Notes: a model not told the origin generated them from the sequence alone. 64,000 bases of DNA from Prauserella salsuginis (GCF_024648885.1 NZ_JANBBF010000009.1:310001-374000); one strand, 5' to 3'; counted from the first letter of the stretch, positions 52,004 to 61,094 are shown. Translations and numbers: made by a program.

Positions 52004-53179
52004 TCACGCGGCCGGCACCGTCACCGGGAAGTCCCGCAGACCGCGGATGACGAACTCCGCCCTGCGCTGCGGTTCGCGGGCGAAGCGCAGCTCGGGCAAC
52101 CGGGTCACGAGGGCCTCCAGTGCCGCGGCGATCTCGATCCGCGCCAGCGGGGCGCCCAGGCAGTAATGGATGCCACCGCCGAAACCCAGGTGCGGGTTCT
52201 TCTCCCGCGTGATGTCGAGCCGGTCCGGCTCCTCGAACACCTCGGGGTCCCGCGCCGCAGCCCCGAGCAGCGCCGCGATCTTCCCACCTTCGGGGACGGC
52301 GAAGCCCGCGATCTCGACGTCGGCGGTGGCCGTGCGCTCGAACAGCTGCAACGGCGAGTCGAACCGGATCAGCTCCTCGGTCGCCGTGTCGGCCAGTCCG
52401 GGGTCGGCGACCAGCAGATCCCACTGGTCGCGGTGGGCGAGCAGCGCCCGCACGCCGTTGCCGATGACGTTGACGGTGGCCTCGTGCCCGGCCATCAGCA
52501 GCAGCACGGCGGTCGCGACGGCCTCGTCGCCCGTCAGCTCACCGACCGCCAGGTGACTCAACAGGTCGTCGCCGGGCGAGGCTGCCCGCTCGTCGACCAG
52601 GCCGCGCAGGTGGCCGGCGAACGCCTCGGCTGCGCGTTCGGCCTCGGCCCGCTTGTCGTCGGGCAGGCCGTACTCGTACATCTTGACGATCGCGTTGCTC
52701 CACTCGACCAGCTGCGGTCCCGCCTCCTCGGGAATGCCCAGCAGCTCGGCGATCACCGCGACCGGCAACGGCTGCGCCAGGTGCTCCAGTAGATCGGCCT
52801 CGCCGTCCTCCCGGATCGCGGTCGCCAGCGTGTCGACCATTCGTGCGGCCAACGCCTGCACCGTCGGCCGCAGCCGTTCCACGTGCCCGCGCGCGAACGC
52901 CGACTGCACGAGCCTGCGCAACCGGGTGTGCGCAGGCGGTTCGTTCTCCAGCAGCGAGTTCCGGTGGAGCATGTTGAACGAGGCGAACTGTTCCAGCGGG
53001 GTGGCGTCCGTCCAGATGCGGCCCAGCGATCGGTTGCGCAGCACGGCTGAGGCGGCCTCGTGGGAGACGGCCACGGCGAGCCCGAGGCCGTCGTGGTGGT
53101 GGACGCCGCCGGTGCGGCGCAGGCGGGCGAATTCGGGGTACGGATCGGCGAGGAAGGCCGGGTCGGCAGGATCGAACAC
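52004..53179 (-). CDS. Cytochrome P450
   Basis: 391 residues, typical of soluble bacterial P450s. The heme-ligand loop is FGGGIHYCLGAPLAR near residue 335, the I-helix oxygen-activation motif is LLLMAGHEATVNVI near 230, and the E-x-x-R pair is in ATEELIRFDSPLQLFERTA. The class needs ferredoxin and a reductase, neither of which is adjacent. No biosynthetic cluster surrounds it, so the substrate is unknown. It is convergent with the DUF4328 gene (24-bp gap) and divergent from the DUF5926 gene. Confidence 0.96.
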   Translation of the reverse strand: MFDPADPAFLADPYPEFARLRRTGGVHHHDGLGLAVAVSHEAASAVLRNRSLGRIWTDATPLEQFASFNMLHRNSLLENEPPAHTRLRRLVQSAFARGHVERLRPTVQALAARMVDTLATAIREDGEADLLEHLAQPLPVAVIAELLGIPEEAGPQLVEWSNAIVKMYEYGLPDDKRAEAERAAEAFAGHLRGLVDERAASPGDDLLSHLAVGELTGDEAVATAVLLLMAGHEATVNVIGNGVRALLAHRDQWDLLVADPGLADTATEELIRFDSPLQLFERTATADVEIAGFAVPEGGKIAALLGAAARDPEVFEEPDRLDITREKNPHLGFGGGIHYCLGAPLARIEIAAALEALVTRLPELRFAREPQRRAEFVIRGLRDFPVTVPAA

Positions 53180-53252
53180 CCGCCGACCGTAGCCGAATCG
53201 CCGGTCGAGTAGCGTTTTCCGCCAGGCGAATCATGACCGGGAGGCGAGCGCA

Positions 53253-54119
53253 GTGGGCAAAGCCGCGCGGAAGAAGGAGCGCAAGGAGAAGGTCCGCGAC
53301 GTATTCGTCGGGCGGCCGTTCGAGGGCCTGGCGGCGGAGCCGGAGCTCATCGCGATGCGCGAGTTCGTGCCGTCCGCGACCGCGACGCTGCCGCTGGCCG
53401 GCGAGCACAGCGACCGCACGGTGACGATCGCGTCGGTGCTGCCCATGGCGGCGGCCGCGTTCGTGCGCGGCGACGGCGAGGTGTACGTCGGACTGCAGGT
53501 GCAGACCCGTTCCGGCGACATCAGCCGTGACCTGGGCAGGGCGTTGTCGTGGGCGCTGACCGCGCAGCCGGGGCAGGTGCTGTCGGTCGCCGACACCCGC
53601 AGCCCCTCGCAGCCGGGCGAGCGGTTGCAGGATCTGCTCGACCCCTCGGCCGAACTCGACGTCCAGGTGCACGAGGACTTCTCCTGGTGGCTGCCCGAGG
53701 GCGAGGAACCGACCGGCGAGGTCGCGATGTCGCTGCAGCGCGCCAACGAGGCGATCATGCCGACCGAACGTCTCGACTCGGGCGCCTACTGGGTGCTGGC
53801 CGGGGAGAAGGCGCACCTGCGGTGGGTGTGGCCCGCCGAGGAGAACCGCCTGATGCAAGCGCTTGCGCGCCTGTCGGCCGCGGGCACGCTGACGCTTGGC
53901 GAGGACACGAAGTTCGCCGGCTCGTTCCGGGCGCACGGGCTGCTGGTTCCGGTGTGGGACCTCGACCCGGAGGCACACGCCCGCGAGTGGGTCGAACCAG
54001 CCAAGGCGCTGGGCACGCGACTGCAGGAGGCGTTCGCCTCGCTCGACGACACACCGCTGGACGCCGCCGAGCGCCGCGCCCGCGACGGCCTGATCGGCCG
54101 CCAGTTCACGCTGCGTTGA
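53253..54119 (+). CDS. DUF5926 family protein
   Basis: 288 residues from a GTG. The highly basic N-terminus MGKAARKKERKEKVRDVFVGRPFEGL is characteristic, followed by a two-domain alpha/beta protein with VLPMAAAAFVRGDGEVYVGLQ and YWVLAGEKAHLRWVWPAEEN. The family is conserved in Actinobacteria and has no assigned function. The basic tail suggests nucleic-acid contact, but that is a guess. Confidence 0.8.
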   Translation: MGKAARKKERKEKVRDVFVGRPFEGLAAEPELIAMREFVPSATATLPLAGEHSDRTVTIASVLPMAAAAFVRGDGEVYVGLQVQTRSGDISRDLGRALSWALTAQPGQVLSVADTRSPSQPGERLQDLLDPSAELDVQVHEDFSWWLPEGEEPTGEVAMSLQRANEAIMPTERLDSGAYWVLAGEKAHLRWVWPAEENRLMQALARLSAAGTLTLGEDTKFAGSFRAHGLLVPVWDLDPEAHAREWVEPAKALGTRLQEAFASLDDTPLDAAERRARDGLIGRQFTLR

Positions 54120-54132
54120 GTCGGGTGCGGCG

Positions 54133-54492
54133 ATGATCCTCCACATCTGTCCCGAGGCCGACTGGGCCGCGGTCCCGGGCGACGGCGAGTACCGGCCCGC
54201 CTCGCTCGACGACGTCGGGTTCGTGCACTGCAGCGATTTCGGCACCGTGCAGTTTCCGGCCGAGCGTGTGTTCGCCGGCCGCACCGACCTGATCCTGCTC
54301 GTGATCGACCCGGCCCGCCTCGACGTCCCGTTGCGCTGGGAGCCCGCCGATCCGCCCGAACCGGGTGCACCGTGGTTCCCGCACGTCTACGGTCCGATAC
54401 CGGCCGCTGCTGTCACGCGAACCTGCGCGTTCCCGCCCGAACTGGACGGAACGTTCCGACTGCCGAAGGCGCTGCACGAGTATCCGGCCTGA
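54133..54492 (+). CDS. DUF952 family protein
   Basis: 119 residues. DUF952 motifs are ILHICPEADWAAVPGDGEYRPASLDDVGFVHCSD (split: ILHICPEADW and DVGFVHCSD) and WFPHVYGPIPAAAV. The fold is related to ADP-ribosyltransferase-like or 2'-phosphotransferase-like small domains, but no activity is known to me. It starts 13 bp after the DUF5926 gene stop and is probably co-transcribed with it. Confidence 0.88.
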   Translation: MILHICPEADWAAVPGDGEYRPASLDDVGFVHCSDFGTVQFPAERVFAGRTDLILLVIDPARLDVPLRWEPADPPEPGAPWFPHVYGPIPAAAVTRTCAFPPELDGTFRLPKALHEYPA

Positions 54493-54615
54493 CAGGGCGG
54501 CCGTGCTCGCCGCGGCATTCGGCCCGGCCGGGCGCCGCTGCGGGCGCGGACGCAGCGGTTCGGACACGGCAGCGGTTTGGACACGGCGGGCGGGTTGAAG
54601 TGAGGGAGGACGTTC

Positions 54616-55143
54616 GTGGCGAACGACCTCACGGGTTTCGGTGACTTCGTCGAGGCCAACCTGACCGGGCTGATGCGCTACGGGCACGCGCTGACCGGCA
54701 ACCCGCACGACGCCGCCGATCTGGTGCAGACGGTGCTCGAGAAGGTCGGCTCTCGCTGGGCGAACGTGCAGCGCAAAACCGCCGACCCGGTCGCCTACGT
54801 CCGCCGGTCGATGGCCAACGCCCACATCAGCCGCTGGCGCAAACTCAGGCGGGAGAACCTCGTCGCTGAGCTGCCGGAGACCGGCGCGGCGACGCCCTCC
54901 GACCCGTTCGAACACGAACCGCTGTGGCAGGCGCTCAAAGATCTGCCGCCGAGGCAACGTGCGGTCGTCGTGCTGCGTTATTACGAGGGACTGTCCGAAG
55001 CCGAGATCGCCCGTTCGCTGGGCGTGTCGGCCGGGACGGTCAAGAGCCAGGCCAGCAAGGCGCTCGCGACGCTGCGCGGGCGGCTCGGTGAGGACGATCC
55101 GGAGGCAGCGGGGAGGGCGGCGGTGTATGACGGGCACGGGTGA
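54616..55143 (+). CDS. SigE-family ECF RNA polymerase sigma factor
   Basis: 175 residues from a GTG preceded by GGGAGG at good spacing. Sigma region 2 includes LTGLMRYGHALTGNPHDAAD and LVQTVLEKVGSRW, and region 4 includes LPPRQRAVVVLRYYEGLSEA then EIARSLGVSAGTVKSQASKA. These are the SigE-family ECF motifs common in actinomycetes. Its 3' end overlaps the downstream membrane protein gene by 17 bp, so that protein may be its regulator. Confidence 0.93.
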   Translation: MANDLTGFGDFVEANLTGLMRYGHALTGNPHDAADLVQTVLEKVGSRWANVQRKTADPVAYVRRSMANAHISRWRKLRRENLVAELPETGAATPSDPFEHEPLWQALKDLPPRQRAVVVLRYYEGLSEAEIARSLGVSAGTVKSQASKALATLRGRLGEDDPEAAGRAAVYDGHG

Positions 55144-56002
55144 CGACCGCGACGACCCGGAGGTCCGTGAGGGGCTGCGGCGGCTGTTCGGCAGCGCGGA
55201 ACTCGGTGCCGGTCGGGCACCCGACCCCGGTGCGATCGTCGCCGGTGCCGGCCGTCGCAGGCGGAGGCGCGCGACGTTCAGTGCTGGCGCGGGTGTGTTC
55301 GTGATGGTCGGTGCCGTGGCAGGGGGACTGGCACTGGCGGGGGCCGGCGGCGAGCCTCGCCCCGACGACGTCGCGGTTGCTGACCGTTCTAGCGGCATCG
55401 TGCACTCGAGCGGCGCTCCGGCATCGGACGACGAGGGCCCGCGCAGCGAACAGATGACGTCGGAGGCGCCGACGGTGACGCGGGAGTCCCGGCCGAGTTC
55501 CCCCGTGAGTGCACCCCCGGCGATACCGACGTCGACACGGCCGGGCCCTTCGCCCGCGGATCCGCCGCCGGGGACGAGCACCGAGGCGGGCGAACCGCAG
55601 CCACCACCCACACTCGGACAATCGGGGAAAGAACCCCTGCACCTGCTGATGACCTACGACGAGGCGGTGTCCACCGGCGCGATGGATCCCGGAGAAGGGC
55701 CGCCCGCTCAGGGTGAATGCCGCTCGTACGAGGTGGCCGACCCCGCGATCTCGCGGGTCGCCGTCCGCGGCGGGCACGGCATCGTGCGGTTCCAGGCCGA
55801 CGCCGCGCAGACACCGGAACGCATCGTCGTCGGGTCGTCGTGGGAGCAGTTGAACCGCGCCTACCCGGAGCTGCAACGCTCTGACGACGGCCGGTGGGCG
55901 CGCGAGAACCCCGAAGCGGATTCCCGGTACGTCTTCGGGGTCGAGGCCGACGAGGTTGTCACGCTACGGCTGACCGTGCCGAACCCCGACGTCAGCTGCT
56001 GA
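55127..56002 (+). CDS. Membrane-anchored protein linked to the SigE-family sigma factor
   Basis: 291 residues from the ATG overlapping the sigma gene by 17 bp. An N-terminal 45-residue cytoplasmic part (DPEVREGLRRLFGSAELGAGR) is followed by a basic stretch (GRRRRRR) and a membrane helix (FSAGAGVFVMVGAVAGGLALAGAG). Next comes a Pro/Ser/Thr-rich linker of about 105 residues and a folded outer domain ending PNPDVSC. No zinc-finger is present. The layout fits a non-ZAS anti-sigma-like or sensor protein. That role is inferred from position. Confidence 0.75.
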   Translation: MTGTGDDRDDPEVREGLRRLFGSAELGAGRAPDPGAIVAGAGRRRRRRATFSAGAGVFVMVGAVAGGLALAGAGGEPRPDDVAVADRSSGIVHSSGAPASDDEGPRSEQMTSEAPTVTRESRPSSPVSAPPAIPTSTRPGPSPADPPPGTSTEAGEPQPPPTLGQSGKEPLHLLMTYDEAVSTGAMDPGEGPPAQGECRSYEVADPAISRVAVRGGHGIVRFQADAAQTPERIVVGSSWEQLNRAYPELQRSDDGRWARENPEADSRYVFGVEADEVVTLRLTVPNPDVSC

Positions 56003-56009
56003 GAAGCGG

Positions 56010-56160
56010 GCTGCCGGCCGTCCGGCTGCGAACGGCCCACTCGCCGGGAGCGAGCCACTCGCAGGGAGTCAGCTGCTGCCGGGAGTGGGCCGCTGCGGGG
56101 AGTGGGCCGCTGTCGAGAGTGGGCCGCTCGCGGGGAGCGGGCCCGGCCGTACGGGCGTGG
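56010..56160. repeat. Degenerate GGGAGTGGGCCGCT-type repeats
   Basis: The gap between the sigma-associated gene and the BCCT gene holds five or more drifting copies of a unit like GGGAGTGGGCCGCTGC (for example GGGAGCGAGCCACTCGC and GAGAGTGGGCCGCTCGC). Period is about 17-21 bp. No gene is evident. Confidence 0.65.
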
Positions 56161-56161
56161 G

Positions 56162-58138
56162 CTAGTCCGGCGCCACACCTCCGGGCGGACCACCTCCGCC
56201 GGAGGGCCCACCCTGGCCGGAGGGCCCGCCCTCGCCGGACGGACCGCCTCCACCGGACGGACCGCCCTCGTCGGAGGGGCCCCCGGAGGAACGCTGGCGT
56301 TTGCCACGCCGCCGAGCGCGGGACAACGTACTGATCGGGGTGCGCTTGTCCGCCCGGTTCCAGATTCCGGTCGTGGTCGACAGTGCATAGTCGATGCGGT
56401 CGTCGACCTGCTCCCCGAAGTGCCGGTCGAAGTCCTGAGACAGTTCCCCGGCGAGTTCGCGGCGGTAGATGCGCCGTTCGGCTCTGATGATCGCGCGGTG
56501 CTCGGAGTTGAGCGCCTTGTACAACGCGACCGCCATCGCCACCAGCACGACGGCGAACGGCAGCCCGGTGGAAACGGCGCCAGCCTGCAACGCGGACAAC
56601 CCTTCGTCGCCGCCCGCGAGCAGCAGTCCGATGGCCACGAGTCCCTCGAGGGATGCGAACAGCACGCGACTCCAGATGGGCGGGTCGGGGTGCCCTCCGG
56701 AAGCGAGCATGTCGACCACGAGCGAACCCGAGTCCGAGGAGGTGACGAAGAAGATGACCACCAGAATGATCGCGATGACCGACAGGATCAGTCCCAGCGG
56801 CAGGTTCTGCAGCGTGTTGAACAGTGCCTCCTCGGCGACCACTCCGCCTTCGGGCACGAGGTCACCCTGCCGCTGCTGTTGGTCGATGGCCGTGCCACCC
56901 ATCACCGTGAACCACAGGAAACCGACGAGGGTGGGCACGAGCAGCGCGCCGGCGACGAACTCACGGACCGTGCGACCTCGTGAAATACGCGCGATGAACA
57001 CGCCTACGAACGGGGCCCAGGCGATCCACCAGCCCCAGTAGAAGATCGTCCAGCTGCCTGCCCACTCGATACCCGCGTCGCCGGTGTAGGCGAACGCGTC
57101 GAACGTCAGCGGCAGCACGTTGGCGAGATAGGCCCCGAGCGACTGCACGAAGTCCCTGGCCAGGAACAGCGTGGGTCCGAGCAGCAGGACGGCGATCAGG
57201 AACACCCCGGCCAGCGACAGGTTGAAGTTCGACAACCAGCGGATGCCACGGCCGATCCCGCTGACCACCGACACGATCGCGACCAGGGTGATGGCCACGA
57301 TCAGCACGACGAGCAGCAGATTGTTCGCCTCGTCGACCACCCCGATCTCACTGAGACCGCTGGCGACCTGGGTCACGCCGAGTCCGAGCGACGTCGCCAC
57401 ACCGAACAAGGTCCCGACGATGGCCAGCACGTCGATCACGTCGCCGGGCCAGCCCTTGACCTTGTCCCCGAGCAACGGTTCCAGCGCCCAGCGGATGGAC
57501 ACCGGGCGGCCCTTGCGGTGAATTGCGTAGGCGAGCGAAAGGCCGACGATGACGTACACGGCCCAGGGGTGGAAACCCCAGTGCAGGAACGTCTGCGCCA
57601 TGGCTTGCGAGGCGAGTTCGGCGGAACCGCCGTCGACACCGGGCTTCGGGTCGGAGTAGAAGGTCAGTGGCTCGCCGACCCCGTAGAACACCAGGCCGAT
57701 CCCCATGCCTGCGGCGAACAGCATGGTGAACCAGGAGAACAGCCCGAACTCGGGCTCCTCCCCGTCCTTGCCGAGGGTGATGTCGCCGAAGCGGCTGACC
57801 CCGAGGAAGATCGCGAAGAGTACGAATCCGGCGATGGCCAGCGTGTAGAACCAGCCGAACCCGGTGACGATCTCGCCTTGCACCGAGTTCCACAGGTTTC
57901 CGGCCGTTTCGGGCGCGATGATGGAGAACAGTGCGATAGCCGCGACGACGATCAGGCTCGGCCAGAAGACGGAGGGGGCGATCCCACCCCGCCCCAGTCG
58001 AACGCCCTGTCTGCGGAGCTCGTCCTCGATCTCGTCATGGGTGGCGTCGGCCTGGGCGATACTTCCCTCGACGGCCTGGCCGGGTGGGGCCGGTTCCTCG
58101 CCGGAAGGTCCGCCGTGACCGCTGTTTGACTCGCTCAT
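56162..58138 (-). CDS. BCCT family betaine/choline/carnitine-type transporter
   Basis: 658 residues with 12 helices. BCCT signatures are VFWPSLIVVAAIALFSIIAP at the start, MLFAAGMGIGLVFYGVGEPL, the conserved WGWWIAWAPFVGVFIARISRGRT with the Trp-rich binding motif, and FFVTSSDSGSLVVDML. Substrates of the family are quaternary ammonium compounds used as osmoprotectants. The C-terminus extends about 110 residues past the last helix and ends in GGPSGEGGPSGQ-type repeats. A second BCCT gene starts at 62797 on the other strand. Confidence 0.95.
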   Translation of the reverse strand: MSESNSGHGGPSGEEPAPPGQAVEGSIAQADATHDEIEDELRRQGVRLGRGGIAPSVFWPSLIVVAAIALFSIIAPETAGNLWNSVQGEIVTGFGWFYTLAIAGFVLFAIFLGVSRFGDITLGKDGEEPEFGLFSWFTMLFAAGMGIGLVFYGVGEPLTFYSDPKPGVDGGSAELASQAMAQTFLHWGFHPWAVYVIVGLSLAYAIHRKGRPVSIRWALEPLLGDKVKGWPGDVIDVLAIVGTLFGVATSLGLGVTQVASGLSEIGVVDEANNLLLVVLIVAITLVAIVSVVSGIGRGIRWLSNFNLSLAGVFLIAVLLLGPTLFLARDFVQSLGAYLANVLPLTFDAFAYTGDAGIEWAGSWTIFYWGWWIAWAPFVGVFIARISRGRTVREFVAGALLVPTLVGFLWFTVMGGTAIDQQQRQGDLVPEGGVVAEEALFNTLQNLPLGLILSVIAIILVVIFFVTSSDSGSLVVDMLASGGHPDPPIWSRVLFASLEGLVAIGLLLAGGDEGLSALQAGAVSTGLPFAVVLVAMAVALYKALNSEHRAIIRAERRIYRRELAGELSQDFDRHFGEQVDDRIDYALSTTTGIWNRADKRTPISTLSRARRRGKRQRSSGGPSDEGGPSGGGGPSGEGGPSGQGGPSGGGGPPGGVAPD

Positions 58139-58420
58139 GGTGCCCCTGCTTTCCGTCGACCACGTCGTCAGCCGAGCGCAGATGCTCCTTGTGTCCGAAA
58201 CCTACGGTGGCGGTGGAAACACGACTGGTCAAGTCGAAAGGGGGCGATGTTGTTACCTCGTTCGGTTCGGGCGACGGATGAGTGGGCCGCCGGTCGTCCC
58301 GGTGATCGCCTTGGCCGGGGACGGAGATCGGCTAGGAGCGAATGTTGTGGTGAACCGTGGCAACCGCCGAATGCGGACGAAGCCGGGTCGTCTTTCCCGT
58401 GGTTCGCAGTTAGCGTGCCG

Positions 58421-58439
58421 TGAGGTGAGCCTTCCCTCA
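58421..58439. promoter_or_regulatory. Iron-box-like site TGAGGTGAGCCTTCCCTCA
   Basis: The 19 bp fit the core TnAGGTnAGnCTnnCCTnA of IdeR/DtxR sites at all defined positions. It lies in the 426-bp gap between the BCCT start (58138) and the ferritin stop (58565), about 280 bp upstream of the BCCT ATG. No gene start on either strand is close, so its target is unclear. Confidence 0.55.
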
Positions 58440-58463
58440 TGGAATTTGCGAAGAATGCGAAAA

Positions 58464-58523
58464 GGGCGGCGCTTCCGCTCGCGGTTGATCCGTGATCAGG
58501 ATCGACCGCGAGGGGCGCCGCCC
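58464..58523 (-). terminator. Long hairpin terminator of the ferritin gene
   Basis: Arms GGGCGGCG (58464-58471) and CGCCGCCC (58516-58523) close a longer stem that continues with CTCGCGGT and ACCGCGAG around GATC steps. On the minus strand the hairpin is followed by TTTTCGC. It lies about 40 bp after the ferritin stop codon. Confidence 0.8.
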
Positions 58524-58564
58524 CTTCCGGTTCTAGAACGCTGCGTGTGCCACGACGGGAAGCG

Positions 58565-59128
58565 TCAGAGCTTGCCGCCCGCGACCTCCGGCATGTCGTC
58601 GTCGGCGTCGTCGCTCTGCAGGTGCTTGTGCACGAACCGTTCGACCTCGAACAGGTTGCCGTCGGCGCGATCGAACACGTTCACGAGCGTGCTCATCGTC
58701 GCGACCTCTTCGACCTGCTCCTTCAGGAACCACTGCATGAACTGTTCGCCGAGGAAGTCGTCCTCGGAGCGGGCGGCCTTCGTCAGCGTCTTGATGTCGC
58801 TGGTGACCTCCTTCTCCTGCTCCAGGGCCAGCTCCGCCAGCTCCTTGGCATTGGAGAACTCGTTGCGCACCTCGCCCGTGCTGGGGATCGTCACGTGGTG
58901 GTCGGTGTCCATCATGTACTGCACGAGCGCCATGGCGTGGTTGCGCTCCTCGATGGCCTGCGCGTAGAAGAACTTCGCGAGCTCGGGCAGGTCCTCGTTG
59001 TCGAACCACACGGCCAGCGCGGTGTACTGCTGCGAGGCGTGGAACTCGTTGTGGACCTGACCCTGCAGCAATTCGTAGAACTTGGAACGCGGCTGCTGGG
59101 AATTCTGCTTCTTCGTCGTGGTGGGCAT
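58565..59128 (-). CDS. bfrB: Ferritin (BfrB-like)
   Basis: 187 residues from ATG 59128 (MPTTTKKQNSQQPRSKFYEL). Ferroxidase residues fit VHNEFHASQQYTALAVWFDN (Glu/Tyr), AQAIEERNHAMALVQYMM (E-x-x-H), ELALEQEKEV and LGEQFMQWFLKEQVEEVATM. It stores iron as a ferric mineral in a 24-mer. The length and C-terminal acidic tail match mycobacterial BfrB. Iron-box-like inverted repeats upstream suggest IdeR control, which in mycobacteria activates this gene under high iron. Confidence 0.93.
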   Translation of the reverse strand: MPTTTKKQNSQQPRSKFYELLQGQVHNEFHASQQYTALAVWFDNEDLPELAKFFYAQAIEERNHAMALVQYMMDTDHHVTIPSTGEVRNEFSNAKELAELALEQEKEVTSDIKTLTKAARSEDDFLGEQFMQWFLKEQVEEVATMSTLVNVFDRADGNLFEVERFVHKHLQSDDADDDMPEVAGGKL

Positions 59129-59205
59129 GCATTCAATGTACGCCCCTGGTTCTACTTTTTTCCACCCGGGGGCTGGTGATCCGGAGCGCATTTGCCTACA
59201 ATTCC

Positions 59206-59224
59206 TTAGCCAAGGATGAGCTAA
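59206..59224. promoter_or_regulatory. Iron-box-like site TTAGCCAAGGATGAGCTAA
   Basis: A 19-bp element with TTAGC and GCTAA ends as an inverted repeat. It lies about 78-96 bp upstream of the ferritin ATG (minus strand), beside the much clearer inverted pair at 59228-59275. The match to the IdeR consensus is only partial. Confidence 0.4.
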
Positions 59225-59227
59225 ATA

Positions 59228-59275
59228 AATTAAGCCTCACCTAAGTTCTGGGAATGACTTAGGTGAGGCTTAATT
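59228..59275. promoter_or_regulatory. 19-bp perfect inverted repeat containing two iron-box-like sequences
   Basis: Left arm AATTAAGCCTCACCTAAGT (59228-59246) and right arm ACTTAGGTGAGGCTTAATT (59257-59275) are exact inverted repeats around a 10-bp spacer. Each arm contains TTAGGTGAGGCTTAA, close to one half of the IdeR/DtxR site (TTAGGTTAGGCTAACCTAA). It lies 100-147 bp upstream of the ferritin start, where activating IdeR sites are known in mycobacteria. It could also fold as an RNA hairpin. Confidence 0.72.
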
Positions 59276-59399
59276 ATATCTCAGCCTGTCGATTGTCCCT
59301 CATTTGGGGAATAAATCACGGTCCGCGATGGGTATCCCGCCGAGAGATCACCGGTTCGGGGTCGGGTCGGTGGTCGCCGCGAGCGCCTCCCGGCCGTTG

Positions 59400-59830
59400 C
59401 GGGGCAGGCTCCCGGTCGCGGTGGTTCACTCCGGCAGGCATCATTCGGGTGGTCGCCACGCGAGCGGCGCCGCCTCGGCGGTCGCTGCACCCCGGCGGCC
59501 GCCCTGAGGGGCTTCACTCCGGCGGCCGCCGACTCCGAGCGCGCTCCCGGCAGGCACCGTCCCGACAGGCCCGTCCCGACAGGCCCGTTCCGGCACCACC
59601 GTTCGCGCCACCGTTCGGCCGTCGCCGTTCGGCCGTCACCGTTGCGCGCCGGCCCCGGCGTCACCGCTCCTGTGGCACCGTCCGGCCGTCTCCGTCCCGG
59701 CTGATTCCGGCTCCGATCACCGTTCCGGCCGTCGCCGCCCCGACGTCACCGCTCCGGTGGCCGCGGTGCGGCGGCCACCGATGCGGGAGCGCGTCGATGT
59801 GGGAGCGCCGGTGCGGGAGCGCCGGTGCGG
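59400..59830. repeat. GC-rich region with drifting short repeats, no gene seen
   Basis: This 430-bp stretch between the ferritin promoter and the arginine deiminase stop has many copies of CACCGTTC, GGCCGTCGCC and CCCGACAGGCCCGT-type words, densest at 59560-59760. Open frames here have no sign of protein-like composition. I see no gene. Confidence 0.6.
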
Positions 59831-59834
59831 GTGT

Positions 59835-61094
59835 TCAGGACGCGCTCGGCAGCGGGCCCCTGGCGATGGGGCAGGACATGCAGCGCGGGCCGCCGCGTCC
59901 CGAGCCCAGTTCGGAACCGGCGATGGCCAGCACCTCGATGCCCGCTTCCTCCAGGCGTGCGTTCGTCTGGGTGTTGCGCTCGTAGCCCACGACCACGCCG
60001 GGCGCGAGCGCGAGCGTGTTGTTGCCGTCGTCCCACTGCTCCCGCTCGGCGGTGACGGGATCGAGGCCGGTGTCGATCACGCGCAGCCGATCGATGCCCA
60101 TGGCGGTGGCCGCGGCGTCGAGGAACGGTTCCGGTCCGTCCACGCGCAGCTCCCGGGTGCCGTCGGCGGCGACGTCGTCACCCGGCCGCATCGTGTAGGC
60201 GACGAGCGAGTCGCGCGCGAGCGGGTACATGACGACCGCGTCGGGGCCGATCATCGTGCACACGGTGTCCAGGTGCATGGTCGCGCGGTTCTGCGCGATC
60301 GGGACGGCCAGCACCGTGTGCGCGATGCCGTCGGCGAACACCGACCTCGCGAGCGACTCGGCGCCCGCGGCCGTCGTCCGTTCGCCGACGCCCACGGCCA
60401 GCACTCCCGGCGCCAGCAACAGCACGTCGCCGCCTTCGACCGGAGCCGAATGCGCGCCGTACGCACGCGAGGCACCGCGGAACCGCGGGTGGTACGCGTA
60501 CGCCAGGTCCAGCAGCGCCGTTTCCCTGCTCCGGGCGGGCATCGCCAGCGACGAGATCGCCACCCGGTCGGCGATCCATGCGGACGAATCGCGCGTGAAC
60601 AGCAGGTTCGGCAGCGGATCGACCACGAAGTCGTGCGCGTGGTGCATCTTCCGTACGAGTGATGCGCCTTCGGAGGCAGGCAGCTCCTCGAACGTCATCC
60701 CACGCATCAGCGTTTCGCGCAGCGCGCCCGCGCCGAGGCCGGACAGGTGGGAGCGCAGCGCGTCCGCCAGCTCGCTGCCGAGTCGGCGTTCGTCCACCGC
60801 GGCGTGCACCCCTGCGGCGTGCGCCCGTGGATCGGCCAACGATTCGCCGAGGACGTCGGCGAGCAGCAGCACCTCCACGCCACGTGAGGCGAGCACCTCG
60901 GCGAACGCGTCGTGTTCCTGTTGGGCACGTTCGACCCACGGGATCGAGTCGAAGAGCAGCTGGTCGTTGTTGCGCGGTGTGAGCCTCGTGAGCTCGCCGC
61001 CGGGCCGGTGCAGCAGGACCGACCGCAGCGGGCCGACCTCGCTGTCGACGCCCGGGGCGATCGTCGTGGTGTCGTCCGTGCCCGGGCCGGTCAT
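59835..61094 (-). CDS. arcA: Arginine deiminase
   Basis: 419 residues from ATG 61094. A GTG at 61115 would add seven residues, and neither has a clear ribosome site. Guanidino-group-modifying motifs are [35 protein letters not shown] (substrate-binding Asp), [31 protein letters not shown] (catalytic His) and the nucleophilic Cys in [16 protein letters not shown]. It hydrolyses L-arginine to citrulline and ammonia. Carbamoyltransferase and carbamate kinase genes are not adjacent, so energy recovery through the full pathway is not supported here. Confidence 0.96.
   Translation of the reverse strand: MTGPGTDDTTTIAPGVDSEVGPLRSVLLHRPGGELTRLTPRNNDQLLFDSIPWVERAQQEHDAFAEVLASRGVEVLLLADVLGESLADPRAHAAGVHAAVDERRLGSELADALRSHLSGLGAGALRETLMRGMTFEELPASEGASLVRKMHHAHDFVVDPLPNLLFTRDSSAWIADRVAISSLAMPARSRETALLDLAYAYHPRFRGASRAYGAHSAPVEGGDVLLLAPGVLAVGVGERTTAAGAESLARSVFADGIAHTVLAVPIAQNRATMHLDTVCTMIGPDAVVMYPLARDSLVAYTMRPGDDVAADGTRELRVDGPEPFLDAAATAMGIDRLRVIDTGLDPVTAEREQWDDGNNTLALAPGVVVGYERNTQTNARLEEAGIEVLAIAGSELGSGRGGPRCMSCPIARGPLPSAS

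Noticed and set aside
58168-58440. 90-codon minus-strand frame starting at the iron-box-like site
   Set aside because: It has no plausible ribosome site and random-looking Arg/Pro/His-rich composition, and the site itself would overlap the start codon.
59281-59664. 127-codon minus-strand frame between the ferritin promoter and arcA
   Set aside because: The sequence is made of drifting repeats with a composition typical of non-coding GC-rich DNA, and no homology pattern is visible.
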